Assembly: GCA_003388505.1 (NCBI GenBank)
Contig: QQVO01000012.1
Coordinates: 62,001 to 126,000 of the forward strand
Reading direction: 5' to 3'
DNA: 64,000 nt
Source of the DNA: Planctomycetota bacterium
Lineage (GTDB): Bacteria; Planctomycetota; Planctomycetia; Planctomycetales; Planctomycetaceae
A program made the position numbers and the translations under genes. The notes under the pieces are model-generated. The model was not told the origin of the DNA. It did no database searches and was given only the letters and a program-made list of their open reading frames with translations. Numbering within the stretch: position 1 is the stretch's first letter; the number at the start of each line of letters is the position of its first letter. This document shows positions 8,538 through 16,754 of the stretch, one piece after another.

Positions 8538-10535
8538 ATGCGACGGATTGCCTGGTGTTTTGTTGTGGGCGGGCTGCTCATCAACGGTTTGAGCATCGGA
8601 TTCTCGGACGACAGTGCACCGAGAACGGAACCGGCCGCTGCAACTCCTCCCGCGCAGTCGGCGCCGCAGGCCTACCGCCGGAGCGGAAGCCCGCCGGCAG
8701 AGGAGCGTCCCAACTTCGCGGAACTGTTCCGGCGCTCCGAAAAGAGAACGGCCGACAACCCGTTCGCGACGGAAGCTGAAACCGGTCCCGCTGCCGAGGA
8801 AACGGCCCCGCCGATGCCGGCCGCTGCGAAAGAGGCCGCGGCCCCGCGCCGGGCGGGAAATGTCTCCTTCTCGCGCGGCCCCCGCAAGGTTCTCGCCACC
8901 GAGTCCCTCTCGGCCTACCCGACCGCCGAAACCGACGACGACGTCATCCACGCCGAATACGAGAACGGGCCCGACGCATCGTCCAGCCCCGCGATTCAAC
9001 AGGTCGCGGAACGCAGCGCCGCGGACGCGGACTTGCAGACATCGCCTCTCTTCGAGGGACCGGTGGCGGGCGCCCCGGTCTCCAGCGACCTGCCCCGTCC
9101 GTCGCCGCAGCCGACCTACACAGAGCCGTCGGCGAAAGCCATCGCTCCGCAGTCGGCAGTGACCGTCGCCAGCGGTTCGCAAACGCCCGCCATCGAAGTG
9201 GAGTGGGTCAAGAAGAGCGAAAGCCACGTCGGTCAGGAATTCACCTGTGAACTCGTGGTGAAGAACACAGGCTCCGCCCCGGCGACGAACATCGAACTCT
9301 CGGCGTTCTTTTCGGACAACGTCCGCCTGTTGCGGGCCGACCCCAAGCCGGTCAACACCGAAGACTTCCTGAGCTGGACGCTGGCCGGCCTGAAAGCCGG
9401 AGAGTCGGAGACGATCGCCGTCACCATGCTGCCGCTCAGTGCGGAAGAGATCACGACGCAGGCGGAAGTCCGCTTCAGCACTGCGGTCGCCGGCCGGTTC
9501 GACGTCTCGCAGCCGATGCTGGCCGTCGAACTCAGCGGCCCGGAAGAAGTCCTCATCGGTGAAGCGGCGTCGCAGACCATCCTGGTGACCAACCCCGGCA
9601 CCGGCGTGGCCTCCGACGTGCAGATCGAAGCCATCATCCCCGGCGGGCTGGAGCACGCTCGCGGAACGCGTCTGCTGATGGATCTCGGAGCGCTGCATCC
9701 GGGTGAATCGCGCACGGTGCGGCTGCCGCTGGCGGCGGTCGCCGGCGGAGATCACCTGATCCACGTCAAAGCCAGCGGCGCTGCCGACCTGCTCGACGAG
9801 ACGATCGCCAAAGTCTCGGTGATCGCACCGCAGGTCGCGGCTTCGATCGACGGACCGTCGCTCCGATACCTCGGCCGCCGTGCGACGTACACGCTGAGCG
9901 TGGTCAACGACGGACACGCCCAGACCGAGAACGTCCGGATGATGCACAAGGTTCCCGATGGCTTCGAACTCGTGTCGATCGGACAGGGCGCCCAGTTCGA
10001 CGCCAAGAACCGGATGATCAACTGGTACGTCGGACACCTTGACAGCGGCGACGCCGCCCGCCTCGACGTGACCTTTGAGTGCAGGAAGATCGGCGCCCAC
10101 ACGCACTTCATCCGGGCCACCTCGGAGTACGGTTCGGTCAGCGACGCCCAGATCAGCACGGCCGTCGAGGGCACGCCCTCGCTGGCCATGGACATCCAGG
10201 ACCTGGAAGACCCGGTCGAACTGGGCACCGAAGCGGCCTACGAGATCAAGCTCAAGAACGAAGGCTCCGCTCCGGCCTCGATGGTCAGCCTGGCCTGTGA
10301 ACTGCCGGAAGGCATGAAACTGATCGACGCCGCCGCGCCGGTCGAGTTCATCAACGAGCGGAACGTCCTCGTCTTCGAGCCGATCCGCTCGCTCGGACCG
10401 GGCCAGACCGTCACGGTCCGGATTCAGGTCTCGTCTCAGGTTTCCGGCAACCTGCGGTTCCGCGCCCGGCTTTCGAGCGAATCGATCGAAGAGCCGCTGA
10501 TTGAAGAGGAACTGACCAAGTTCTACGGCGAATAA
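8538..10535 (+). CDS. Secreted DUF11-repeat protein
   Basis: 665 residues from ATG 8538, chosen over the GTG at 8520 because AAGGAG lies 8 bases ahead and a signal peptide (MRRIAWCFVVGGLLINGLSI) begins there. Residues 25-210 are Pro/Ala-rich and disordered. From about 215 to the end there are four Ig-like repeats of the DUF11/CARDB kind, recognised by VVKNTGSAPATNIELSAFF, TNPGTGVASDVQIEAIIPGG, VVNDGHAQTENVRMMHKVPD and LKNEGSAPASMVSLACELPE. Such repeats occur in large cell-surface proteins of planctomycetes, where they may build envelope layers. A strong terminator follows at 10566. A 782-residue antisense frame is only a shadow of this GC-rich gene. Confidence 0.85.
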   Translation: MRRIAWCFVVGGLLINGLSIGFSDDSAPRTEPAAATPPAQSAPQAYRRSGSPPAEERPNFAELFRRSEKRTADNPFATEAETGPAAEETAPPMPAAAKEAAAPRRAGNVSFSRGPRKVLATESLSAYPTAETDDDVIHAEYENGPDASSSPAIQQVAERSAADADLQTSPLFEGPVAGAPVSSDLPRPSPQPTYTEPSAKAIAPQSAVTVASGSQTPAIEVEWVKKSESHVGQEFTCELVVKNTGSAPATNIELSAFFSDNVRLLRADPKPVNTEDFLSWTLAGLKAGESETIAVTMLPLSAEEITTQAEVRFSTAVAGRFDVSQPMLAVELSGPEEVLIGEAASQTILVTNPGTGVASDVQIEAIIPGGLEHARGTRLLMDLGALHPGESRTVRLPLAAVAGGDHLIHVKASGAADLLDETIAKVSVIAPQVAASIDGPSLRYLGRRATYTLSVVNDGHAQTENVRMMHKVPDGFELVSIGQGAQFDAKNRMINWYVGHLDSGDAARLDVTFECRKIGAHTHFIRATSEYGSVSDAQISTAVEGTPSLAMDIQDLEDPVELGTEAAYEIKLKNEGSAPASMVSLACELPEGMKLIDAAAPVEFINERNVLVFEPIRSLGPGQTVTVRIQVSSQVSGNLRFRARLSSESIEEPLIEEELTKFYGE

Positions 10536-10975
10536 CGTTCGCCTGAAGCGAAGTTCGCAACACGCACCGGACCGCTGATCATTGATCGACGGTCCGGTTT
10601 TTCGTATTGCGGGAGTCACTCGATACACGAAATGGCGCGAGGCATCTTCCGGATTTTCAACGCAAAGGCGCAAAGCCCGCAAAGGGACGCGGAGGGATTC
10701 CGAAAGGAGAGGAAGTCTTTCAGGTTCCCGGGATGAAAATCCCTGGTGACACTCTCTAATGAGGCAGGGCCCCAGACCATGCGAGCTGCCGCTCGAAAGC
10801 GGGAACTCGCTCCCGCCCGCCGCTGGAGTTTGACTCGACCGCAACAACTTCCGGGAAAAAAGCAACCCGATCTTCTACTCTGCGAGCCTTGGCGGCCTTC
10901 GCGGCTTTGCGTTGCAACCCGAATTTCGCACAACACCGCGCGCACTTCACCGCGAACGAACGCGAGGAAGCCTGA
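10536..10975. other. Intergenic region with terminator and spacer repeats
   Basis: 440 bases. Besides the terminator at 10566-10602 it holds an inverted pair of low-information spacer phrases, CGCAAAGGCGCAAAGCCCGC near 10661 and GGCCTTCGCGGCTTTGCGTT near 10895. No gene or RNA is evident. Confidence 0.5.
10566..10602 (+). terminator. Rho-independent terminator
   Basis: Perfect 9-bp stem ACCGGACCG / CGGTCCGGT with a 15-base loop, followed by TTTTT (10598-10602). It lies 30 bases after the stop codon of the DUF11-repeat gene. Confidence 0.85.
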
Positions 10976-12286
10976 ATGACAAAAATTACCAATGTCGTCG
11001 CCCGCGACATTCGCTTCCCCACCTCGCGCGGGTTGGACGGTTCCGACGCGATGAACCCCGACCCCGATTACTCCGCCGCGTACGTCGTGCTGGAGACCGA
11101 CCATCCGGACGGTCTGGCGGGTCACGGGATGACGTTCACGATCGGGCGGGGCAACGAGTTGTGCGTCCGCGCCGTCGAATCGCTCGCCCCGCTTGTCGCG
11201 GGGAAGACGATGGAGGAATTCATCGCCGATATGGCCGGCTTCTGGCGGATGATCACCGGGGACAGCCAGTTGCGCTGGGTCGGCCCGGAAAAGGGCGTGA
11301 TTCACATGGCAACCGGCGCGATCGTCAACGCCGTGTGGGATCTGTACGCCAAGCTGGAGGGAAAGCCGCTGTGGAGGCTGCTCGCCGAGATGAGTCCCGA
11401 GCAGTTGGTGTCTTGCATCGACTTCCGTTACATCAGCGACGCCGTGACGCCGGACGAAGCGATCGCCCTGCTGGAAGCGCACGCCGGATCGAAACAGGAA
11501 CGCATCGCGGAACTGGAACAGAGCGGGTTCCCGTCTTACACGACCTCGGCCGGCTGGCTCGGCTACTCCGACGACAAGCTGCGCGAACTGTGCCGCCAGT
11601 GTCAGGCCGACGGCTGGTCGATGTTCAAGATCAAGGTGGGACGCGATCTCGAAGACGACATCCGCCGCTGCCGGATCATCCGCGAAGAGATCGGCCCCGA
11701 GACGCGTCTGATGATGGACGCCAACCAGGTCTGGGAAATCGACGAGGCGATTGACTGGATGCGGGCGCTGTCAGTCTTTCGTCCGTGGTTTATCGAAGAA
11801 CCGATCAACCCCGATGACATCCTCGGGCATCGGAGAATCGCGGAAGCGCTCCGGCCGGTGAAGGTGGCCACTGGAGAAATGTGCCACAACCGCGTGATGT
11901 TCAAGCAGTTCCTGCAGTCCGGGGCGATCGGCGTCTGCCAGATCGACAGTTGTCGCATGGGGGGCGTCAACGAGGTGCTGGCCGTGCTGCTCATGGCGGC
12001 GAAATACGGCGTTCCGGTCTGTCCCCACGCCGGCGGGGTCGGATTGTGTGAGTACGTGCAGCATCTGGCGATGTTCGATTACATCGCGGTCAGCGGCACC
12101 CTTGAAGATCGCGTCTGCGAGTACGCGGCGCATCTCCACGAACACTTCGTCAACCCGATCGTGATGCGAAACGGCCGCTACATGCCGCCTCAGGCGCCCG
12201 GTTACAGCGCCCGGATGAAAGACGAGTCGCTCGACCGGTTCGAGTATCCGACGGGCGCGGAATGGGCGGACGCCGGAGCGGGGTAG
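10976..12286 (+). CDS. L-fuconate dehydratase-like enolase-superfamily enzyme
   Basis: 436 residues from ATG 10976, with GAGGAAG 6 bases upstream. The mandelate-racemase/enolase layout is complete. The N-terminal capping domain runs to about 120. The barrel follows with KIKVG (first catalytic Lys), MMDANQVW (metal Asp), FIEEP (metal Glu), VATGE (metal Glu) and PHAGGVGL (catalytic His). The LDGSDAMNPDPDYSAAYVVL opening and the long insertion near 150-180 fit L-fuconate dehydratase, which converts L-fuconate to 2-keto-3-deoxy-L-fuconate in non-phosphorylating fucose breakdown. Fucose use fits marine planctomycetes that degrade fucoidan, and sulfatase and beta-helix proteins are encoded nearby. 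No other fucose gene adjoins, so substrate assignment rests on similarity alone. Confidence 0.85.
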   Translation: MTKITNVVARDIRFPTSRGLDGSDAMNPDPDYSAAYVVLETDHPDGLAGHGMTFTIGRGNELCVRAVESLAPLVAGKTMEEFIADMAGFWRMITGDSQLRWVGPEKGVIHMATGAIVNAVWDLYAKLEGKPLWRLLAEMSPEQLVSCIDFRYISDAVTPDEAIALLEAHAGSKQERIAELEQSGFPSYTTSAGWLGYSDDKLRELCRQCQADGWSMFKIKVGRDLEDDIRRCRIIREEIGPETRLMMDANQVWEIDEAIDWMRALSVFRPWFIEEPINPDDILGHRRIAEALRPVKVATGEMCHNRVMFKQFLQSGAIGVCQIDSCRMGGVNEVLAVLLMAAKYGVPVCPHAGGVGLCEYVQHLAMFDYIAVSGTLEDRVCEYAAHLHEHFVNPIVMRNGRYMPPQAPGYSARMKDESLDRFEYPTGAEWADAGAG

Positions 12287-12400
12287 AACGCTGTCGTTTG
12301 CACGCGAGTCGGCTGGAATCAGCCGCATTGTGCTACCAACGGCGAGACTCTTCGCGTGGTGCGCAAGTTTCGCGTGCAGCGAATTCCACGTCGTGCACAT

Positions 12401-12426
12401 CCGACTCGGCGGAGCGAGTCGGCCAC
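12401..12426 (+). repeat. Family F short hairpin, copy 1
   Basis: CCGACTCG and CGAGTCGG form an 8-bp stem; the same hairpin recurs at 50155-50180. It is followed by a fragment of the family D core (TTCGTCCGAAGTCTTACGAC, about 12455-12474). The stretch 12336-12372 before it matches part of family C (CTTCGCGTGGTGCGCAA). Confidence 0.7.
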
Positions 12427-12507
12427 GTTGGTTGCGTCGGGAGGCCGCGCTGCGTTCGTCCGAAGTCTTACGACTTCGGCTACCGGGCCGGTGCGACGCG
12501 AAATCGC

Positions 12508-13158
12508 TCAGGCCATGATCCGCGCCGACCTGAGATACTCCGACAGCCGGACCCCCTGCTCATCGGGGAGAGCGCACCCCAGCAGCGAGTCGCCTCCCCC
12601 CTGCCTGGTATGCCAGCAGACGTGACCGTTGGCGATGGTCCCGGCGTCCGGCCGGTTGACATCGAACAAACGAACCTCCTCCGACTCGGGCAGGGAGCGC
12701 GAGGCCTCGACCAGGAAACCCGAACGCGAGTAGTTGATGAGCACGGCGTCGGCCGTCTGCTTGTTGCGGGGCAGATAGAGTCCGCAACTCCACCGGCAGT
12801 CGTAGCGGAGTTCCTTGCGAAGGTCGGAGAAGAAGTGTCCCACCACTTCATGCGGCAACGCGCGGTACAGGAACAAACCGATCACCGATGCTTCGCCGGA
12901 TGGCTCCCGCCAATGGACCTGGCCGCGCACGGACGTCGCAAATCTGAACAGTTCGCTGGTCAATTCGAGTTCGACGATGCTGCCCAGCTTGACGTAGCCG
13001 CTCACAACGAGCTTCAAGTCGCGGGGCGACATCTCAATGATCCGCCCCCCCACGGGCGAAGAACTCGGCGCCCAGACTGTGGCGTCGATTCCGTCCAGCG
13101 GCATCGCGGAGAGCGCACAGGGCGCGTTTGTCGTTGTGGGACCGGAGACCTCGATCAT
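12508..13158 (-). CDS. PilZ-like double-domain protein
   Basis: 216 residues from ATG 13158 (a TTG three codons earlier is less likely). Two beta-barrel-like halves are visible. The first (about 8-105) has WAPSSSPVGGRIIEMSPRDL, then LGSIVELELTSE and VRGQVHWREPSGE. The second (about 115-205) has RYDCRWSCGLYL, INYSRSGFLVEAS and NGHVCWHTRQGG. RxxxR-like and [DN]xSxxG-like elements (INYSRSG) fit PilZ domains, which bind cyclic di-GMP, though the Arg motif is not canonical. A GGDEF protein is encoded at 23.8 kb. The gene stands alone, with a short CCGGCAGGCCGG palindrome upstream of the start. Confidence 0.6.
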   Translation of the reverse strand: MIEVSGPTTTNAPCALSAMPLDGIDATVWAPSSSPVGGRIIEMSPRDLKLVVSGYVKLGSIVELELTSELFRFATSVRGQVHWREPSGEASVIGLFLYRALPHEVVGHFFSDLRKELRYDCRWSCGLYLPRNKQTADAVLINYSRSGFLVEASRSLPESEEVRLFDVNRPDAGTIANGHVCWHTRQGGGDSLLGCALPDEQGVRLSEYLRSARIMA

Positions 13159-13398
13159 AAGAGTCAATAACCGGCAGGCCGGTTCGAGGAGAAGAGGCGG
13201 GGCGAAAGAAACATCGAGTCGGCCGATGGCCCGCCGCCTGAGTGATTCACTCGAAAGGGTAAGTCAGCCCGCGTCGCCGGGGGCGGGATACGTCACAATT
13301 CCCCGGCTGGGAACTGCCGGTGGCGACGCTTGGGGCGGGTCGTCCGGTCTGTACCGGTTCTTCAAGGATCGCGCTGTGAGAAGCGCGAGAGCATGACG

Positions 13399-14325
13399 TC
13401 AATCGGCGTATCGAACGGGGTTCCAGTCGCGGGCCAATTCGACCAGCACGCCCAGCGTTTTGCGGTTTACCGCGCAGGCGACGATCCCCGGCAGCCTGAG
13501 CATGTCGGCCCGGTCGTCCATCCATGTCTCGCGGAAGTGAACCGGTTCCCCGTTATGCACCCAGACGGCGTCTCCGCCGAGGATCCGCGCGAGCTGAAGC
13601 GAGACGGGAAAGTCATAGAGGTTGGGGGAATGGATCAGCGATCCGCCGAACTCGCCCGAGGCGAGCAGCGGGTAGATGCTGCCCGGCATCTCCTCCGGCG
13701 CGAAGCCTGTGAGTCCGGCCTGTGTAACAAGCTCCGCCTTTTGCTCGCAATCGTCGAGGAATCCGATCAGGTAGATGTTCGCAGAATCGGGCCGCGCCTC
13801 GGCGTCGACGACCGGAAGTTCTTCTACCACCTGTTCGGCCGGCCGGCGCGGGTCGTCGGGCCCCCACTTCACCGTCGCCCCATAGGCCTGCACCCAGGTT
13901 CCGTGCACGCCCATTTCCGGCAGATAGACGAGCGAGTAGTGCAGGTCTTCGTCGTCGCGCAGATGCAGCATGACGGCGTAGCCATCGCCCGTCCGGTCGC
14001 GGAATTGTCGCGTCCCGTCGATCGGGTCGAGCGCAATCACGCACGGGCTCTCCTTCGCAAAGGCCGCCAGATCACCGGTCTCTTCTTCCGCCTCGATGCG
14101 GCACTTGAGAAACAGCGGGTCGAGATCGCGCAGCCCGTCGACCAGGAGTTGCTGGACCGTCAGATCGGCCAGGGTCAGCGCATCGGTGTTGGCATTGCCC
14201 GACGACTTCCCTTCCACCGCCACGTTGAACCGGCGGAGATTGCGGGCGATCGCGCCCGACCACCGCAAGAGGTTCGGCGTGTGCCTGCGGAGCGGATCGA
14301 TCAGTTCAGCCGTCAGTGCGTTCAT
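13399..14325 (-). CDS. Inositol-monophosphatase-family phosphatase
   Basis: 308 residues from ATG 14325. The metal-binding set of the family is present: Glu-Glu in RIEAEEETG (about 81-82) and ALDPIDGTRQF (Asp100, Asp103). The third motif, usually WDxAA, reads YDFPVSLQLA. The family hydrolyses inositol phosphates, 3'-phosphoadenosine phosphates or fructose bisphosphate with Mg2+. The altered third motif and the extra loop (GPDDPRRPAEQVVEELPV) make substrate uncertain; a CysQ-like 3'(2'),5'-bisphosphate nucleotidase is one option. The product should be cytoplasmic. It lies 58 bp after the Hsp70 operon on the same strand. Confidence 0.75.
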   Translation of the reverse strand: MNALTAELIDPLRRHTPNLLRWSGAIARNLRRFNVAVEGKSSGNANTDALTLADLTVQQLLVDGLRDLDPLFLKCRIEAEEETGDLAAFAKESPCVIALDPIDGTRQFRDRTGDGYAVMLHLRDDEDLHYSLVYLPEMGVHGTWVQAYGATVKWGPDDPRRPAEQVVEELPVVDAEARPDSANIYLIGFLDDCEQKAELVTQAGLTGFAPEEMPGSIYPLLASGEFGGSLIHSPNLYDFPVSLQLARILGGDAVWVHNGEPVHFRETWMDDRADMLRLPGIVACAVNRKTLGVLVELARDWNPVRYAD

Positions 14326-14383
14326 GGCGGGCGATTCAAAGTTGTGGGCGACCGGCGAGCCGGTCTCGAGGGTGAGAGGGGCG

Positions 14384-16048
14384 TCAGATCAGATACCGTT
14401 GCGCGCTGGAGTAGATCGCCAGCCCCGGATCGTTTCCCACGAAGGCCGGAATCCAGGATTCGCAGGTCAATCTTACTTGTTTCCTGCGCGGGTTGTAGAT
14501 CATGTGGATCAGGTCCCGGTAGGGAACGAACGTCCGCGACATCACCTGCTGCAATTCGACACGCCAGATATTGTGATAGCACTTTTCCGCCGTCCGTCGG
14601 CACCAGTTCGCCCAGAGCCTGCGGCCGATGTAGCGATTGAACGTCCAGCCACCGATGCCCGCCACCGCGACGCAACCCAGCAGCGCGAGGAAGACCGGTC
14701 CGTCGTTTTCCCCGAACAGCGCATGAGCGGGCACATAGAGCGTCAAGAAGATCAAGCCGTAGATGAGAACCGTCCAGATGCCGTAAGCCCGCATGCTGAA
14801 GTTCCACATCCGGCCGAGCGATGAGCGATCGGTCTTCGCTTCGATTTCCATCAGGACGGGAAAAATATTGAGCGTGTGGAGTGCGTCCTCCGACGCCGCC
14901 AGGCGGTCCCCGTACTCGTAGTTCATCAGCAGCCAGAGCGCGGTGAATGTGTTGAGCGCCTCGGAATTGTCGCCGGCAGGGAAGGCGTCCAGCACGTCGC
15001 GTCCGGCGGCGGTGAGCCGCACCTGGCAGTCCAGAAACGCGCGATCCGCGTCGACGTCGTCGGACGTGCAACAGGTTTCGATCGTCTTGTCGACGAGCGC
15101 CCGCAGCGGATGCCCGCTCCGAAACTCTCCCCGCAATCGCTGATACTCCCGCAGGTGCAGCAGCACTTCGACGTCGTAATCCAGAACGCCTGGAATCTCC
15201 TGGTAATGCTGTTCGAGGAAGTCGAACTTCTCATCGGTCCAGTCGTCGTCGGCCGACCACATGGCGCGCTTCAGAATGTGAATGTAGAAGGTCAGCTTGC
15301 GAATCACCTGGTAGTCGACCACGTTCTCTTCACAGCGGGCCAGCACCGCGCGAAACCTGGAAAACGGCGCCTGCTGCAACAGCCGATCCCAGAGCGGTTC
15401 GGTGAGAGAGTAGAAGCGCTCGTCGCGAATGACCTGCGAGACGGCGGTCAGCAGTCCGGCGACCTGTTCGTCGGGCGGGATGTGGCGAATGTATGAGCGG
15501 AGCAGTTGCAGCAGCGCCACATCGTGCGGAAAGCTCTTCAGTCCGCGCAGAATCCACTTCACAAAGCCTTGTGGAACGGACTGTTCCAACCCGTCGGAGA
15601 GCACCGCGAGGGCGTAGAAGTGATACGGCTGTTTGTCCGCAACCGCCTTCACTTCAGCGAAGATCGCCTCAGGCGATTCGGTCTTGAGACGCTCATGCAG
15701 AGGTTTCGGGGCCGGACGCGCGACCTGTCGCGGCTCAGCCTTGTCAGACGGATCGCCGTCCGGTGAATCGGGACGCCCCGCCCCATCCGGAATGTTCCAG
15801 GTATAGCGCTCCTGCTCGGGCTGCAATCGGGAGAGCGGCGCGCCGTAACGCAGCCGGTTGTCCAGTTGCTCGTAGGCGCTGCGGATGCGGCGAAATTCAT
15901 CCGGATGTTTCTCGGGTTTGAACTGCCGCAGCAGCCGGTTGTAGCGCCGTTTCAGTTCCTTGCGGTCGTAGTCTCCGCTGAGCCCGAAGAACGCTTCGGG
16001 GTTGTGCGGCAGTTTGTCCCAGTCGGGATCGGGAGGAGCGCCGGACAT
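14384..16048 (-). CDS. J-like membrane protein of the HscC-type operon
   Basis: 554 residues. The N-terminal 60 residues have the four-helix J layout (NPEAFFGLSGDYDRKELKRR, then YNRLLRQFKPEKHPDEFRRI and RSAYEQL). The residues where J proteins carry HPD read KPE, with a literal HPD four residues later. A large helical middle (about 110-440) follows. Two hydrophobic segments (IWTVLIYGLIFLTLYVPAHA and VFLALLGCVAVAGIGGW) lie near 405-450, with a cytoplasmic tail after them. The start is one base after the stop of the 234-residue gene, which in turn overlaps the Hsp70 gene. The context says it is the co-chaperone that brings the Hsp70 to the membrane. Whether the altered HPD still stimulates ATPase activity is open. 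Confidence 0.75.
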   Translation of the reverse strand: MSGAPPDPDWDKLPHNPEAFFGLSGDYDRKELKRRYNRLLRQFKPEKHPDEFRRIRSAYEQLDNRLRYGAPLSRLQPEQERYTWNIPDGAGRPDSPDGDPSDKAEPRQVARPAPKPLHERLKTESPEAIFAEVKAVADKQPYHFYALAVLSDGLEQSVPQGFVKWILRGLKSFPHDVALLQLLRSYIRHIPPDEQVAGLLTAVSQVIRDERFYSLTEPLWDRLLQQAPFSRFRAVLARCEENVVDYQVIRKLTFYIHILKRAMWSADDDWTDEKFDFLEQHYQEIPGVLDYDVEVLLHLREYQRLRGEFRSGHPLRALVDKTIETCCTSDDVDADRAFLDCQVRLTAAGRDVLDAFPAGDNSEALNTFTALWLLMNYEYGDRLAASEDALHTLNIFPVLMEIEAKTDRSSLGRMWNFSMRAYGIWTVLIYGLIFLTLYVPAHALFGENDGPVFLALLGCVAVAGIGGWTFNRYIGRRLWANWCRRTAEKCYHNIWRVELQQVMSRTFVPYRDLIHMIYNPRRKQVRLTCESWIPAFVGNDPGLAIYSSAQRYLI

Positions 16049-16049
16049 G

Positions 16050-16754
16050 TCAGTCCCTCATCGCCATCCGGACGAAGCGGAGGACGACCAGAATCAGAAT
16101 CCAGATCAACCATCCGTATCCGTCGAACGAGAATCCGCCGAATACCGATTCCCCGCTCCCCTCCTTGGCCGCCTTGCGGGGCTGATAATCGACGATGGAG
16201 TCGAACCAGTCTTCCTCCAGCCGGTAGAGCCCGGGATAGTCCCGGCGGAGCAGTTGCACCATCTTGCGGGCCCGCCGTCGATCGTGTTTATCGCCCAGCG
16301 TTTGCAGGAATCGCTGCTTGACCTGGGCGGCGTCGCGCGGGGCGGCGACCAGCACCTTCTTCATCGCCGCGAACAAGCGGGGATCGAAATTCGGCCTCTG
16401 TGACAACGCGGGAAAGTCGCGGCGGTGGTCGGCGGTCACCTGCAGCCGGTGCACAGCGTATTTGAGATCGGGGAATGCCTCCAGGTTCAGCGACGCCAGG
16501 CGCCGGTGCAGCGCGTTGAGTTCAACCGTCCAGAATCTCTCGCGCACAACACGAATCACGCCGGCCGCCTGCTCGCGGCGCTCCTGCAAGTCGTCAACAG
16601 TGCTGGAAGTCTGCGTCGCTTCCGGGCCGGAGAACCCGAGCCACCGGCCGCGAAGCCGCATCAACTCGTCCGACTGCGCAAGCGGGTTGAGCGTCAGGGC
16701 GCGGGCCAGATACCGGACTCGCTGTCGACGCCGTGCGGGGTCCGCGGTGCTCAT
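16050..16754 (-). CDS. Unknown single-pass membrane protein in the Hsp70 operon
   Basis: 234 residues from ATG 16754, whose ATGA overlaps the stop of the Hsp70 gene by 4 bases. The protein is mostly helical and rich in Arg (LRGRWLGFSGPEA, DDLQERREQAAGVIRVVRER, LGDKHDRRRARKMVQLLRRD). It ends with one transmembrane helix (GYGWLIWILILVVLRFVRMA) and a short basic tail, so it is probably tail-anchored with its bulk in the cytoplasm. I do not recognise a family. Tight coupling on both sides implies an obligate role with the Hsp70 and the J-like protein, perhaps as an adaptor or client receptor. Confidence 0.75.
   Translation of the reverse strand: MSTADPARRRQRVRYLARALTLNPLAQSDELMRLRGRWLGFSGPEATQTSSTVDDLQERREQAAGVIRVVRERFWTVELNALHRRLASLNLEAFPDLKYAVHRLQVTADHRRDFPALSQRPNFDPRLFAAMKKVLVAAPRDAAQVKQRFLQTLGDKHDRRRARKMVQLLRRDYPGLYRLEEDWFDSIVDYQPRKAAKEGSGESVFGGFSFDGYGWLIWILILVVLRFVRMAMRD

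Noticed and set aside
8517-10865. 782-codon open frame on the minus strand
   Set aside because: It lies antisense to the DUF11-repeat gene, has an Arg/Asp/Val-rich composition typical of shadow frames in GC-rich DNA, and no domain.
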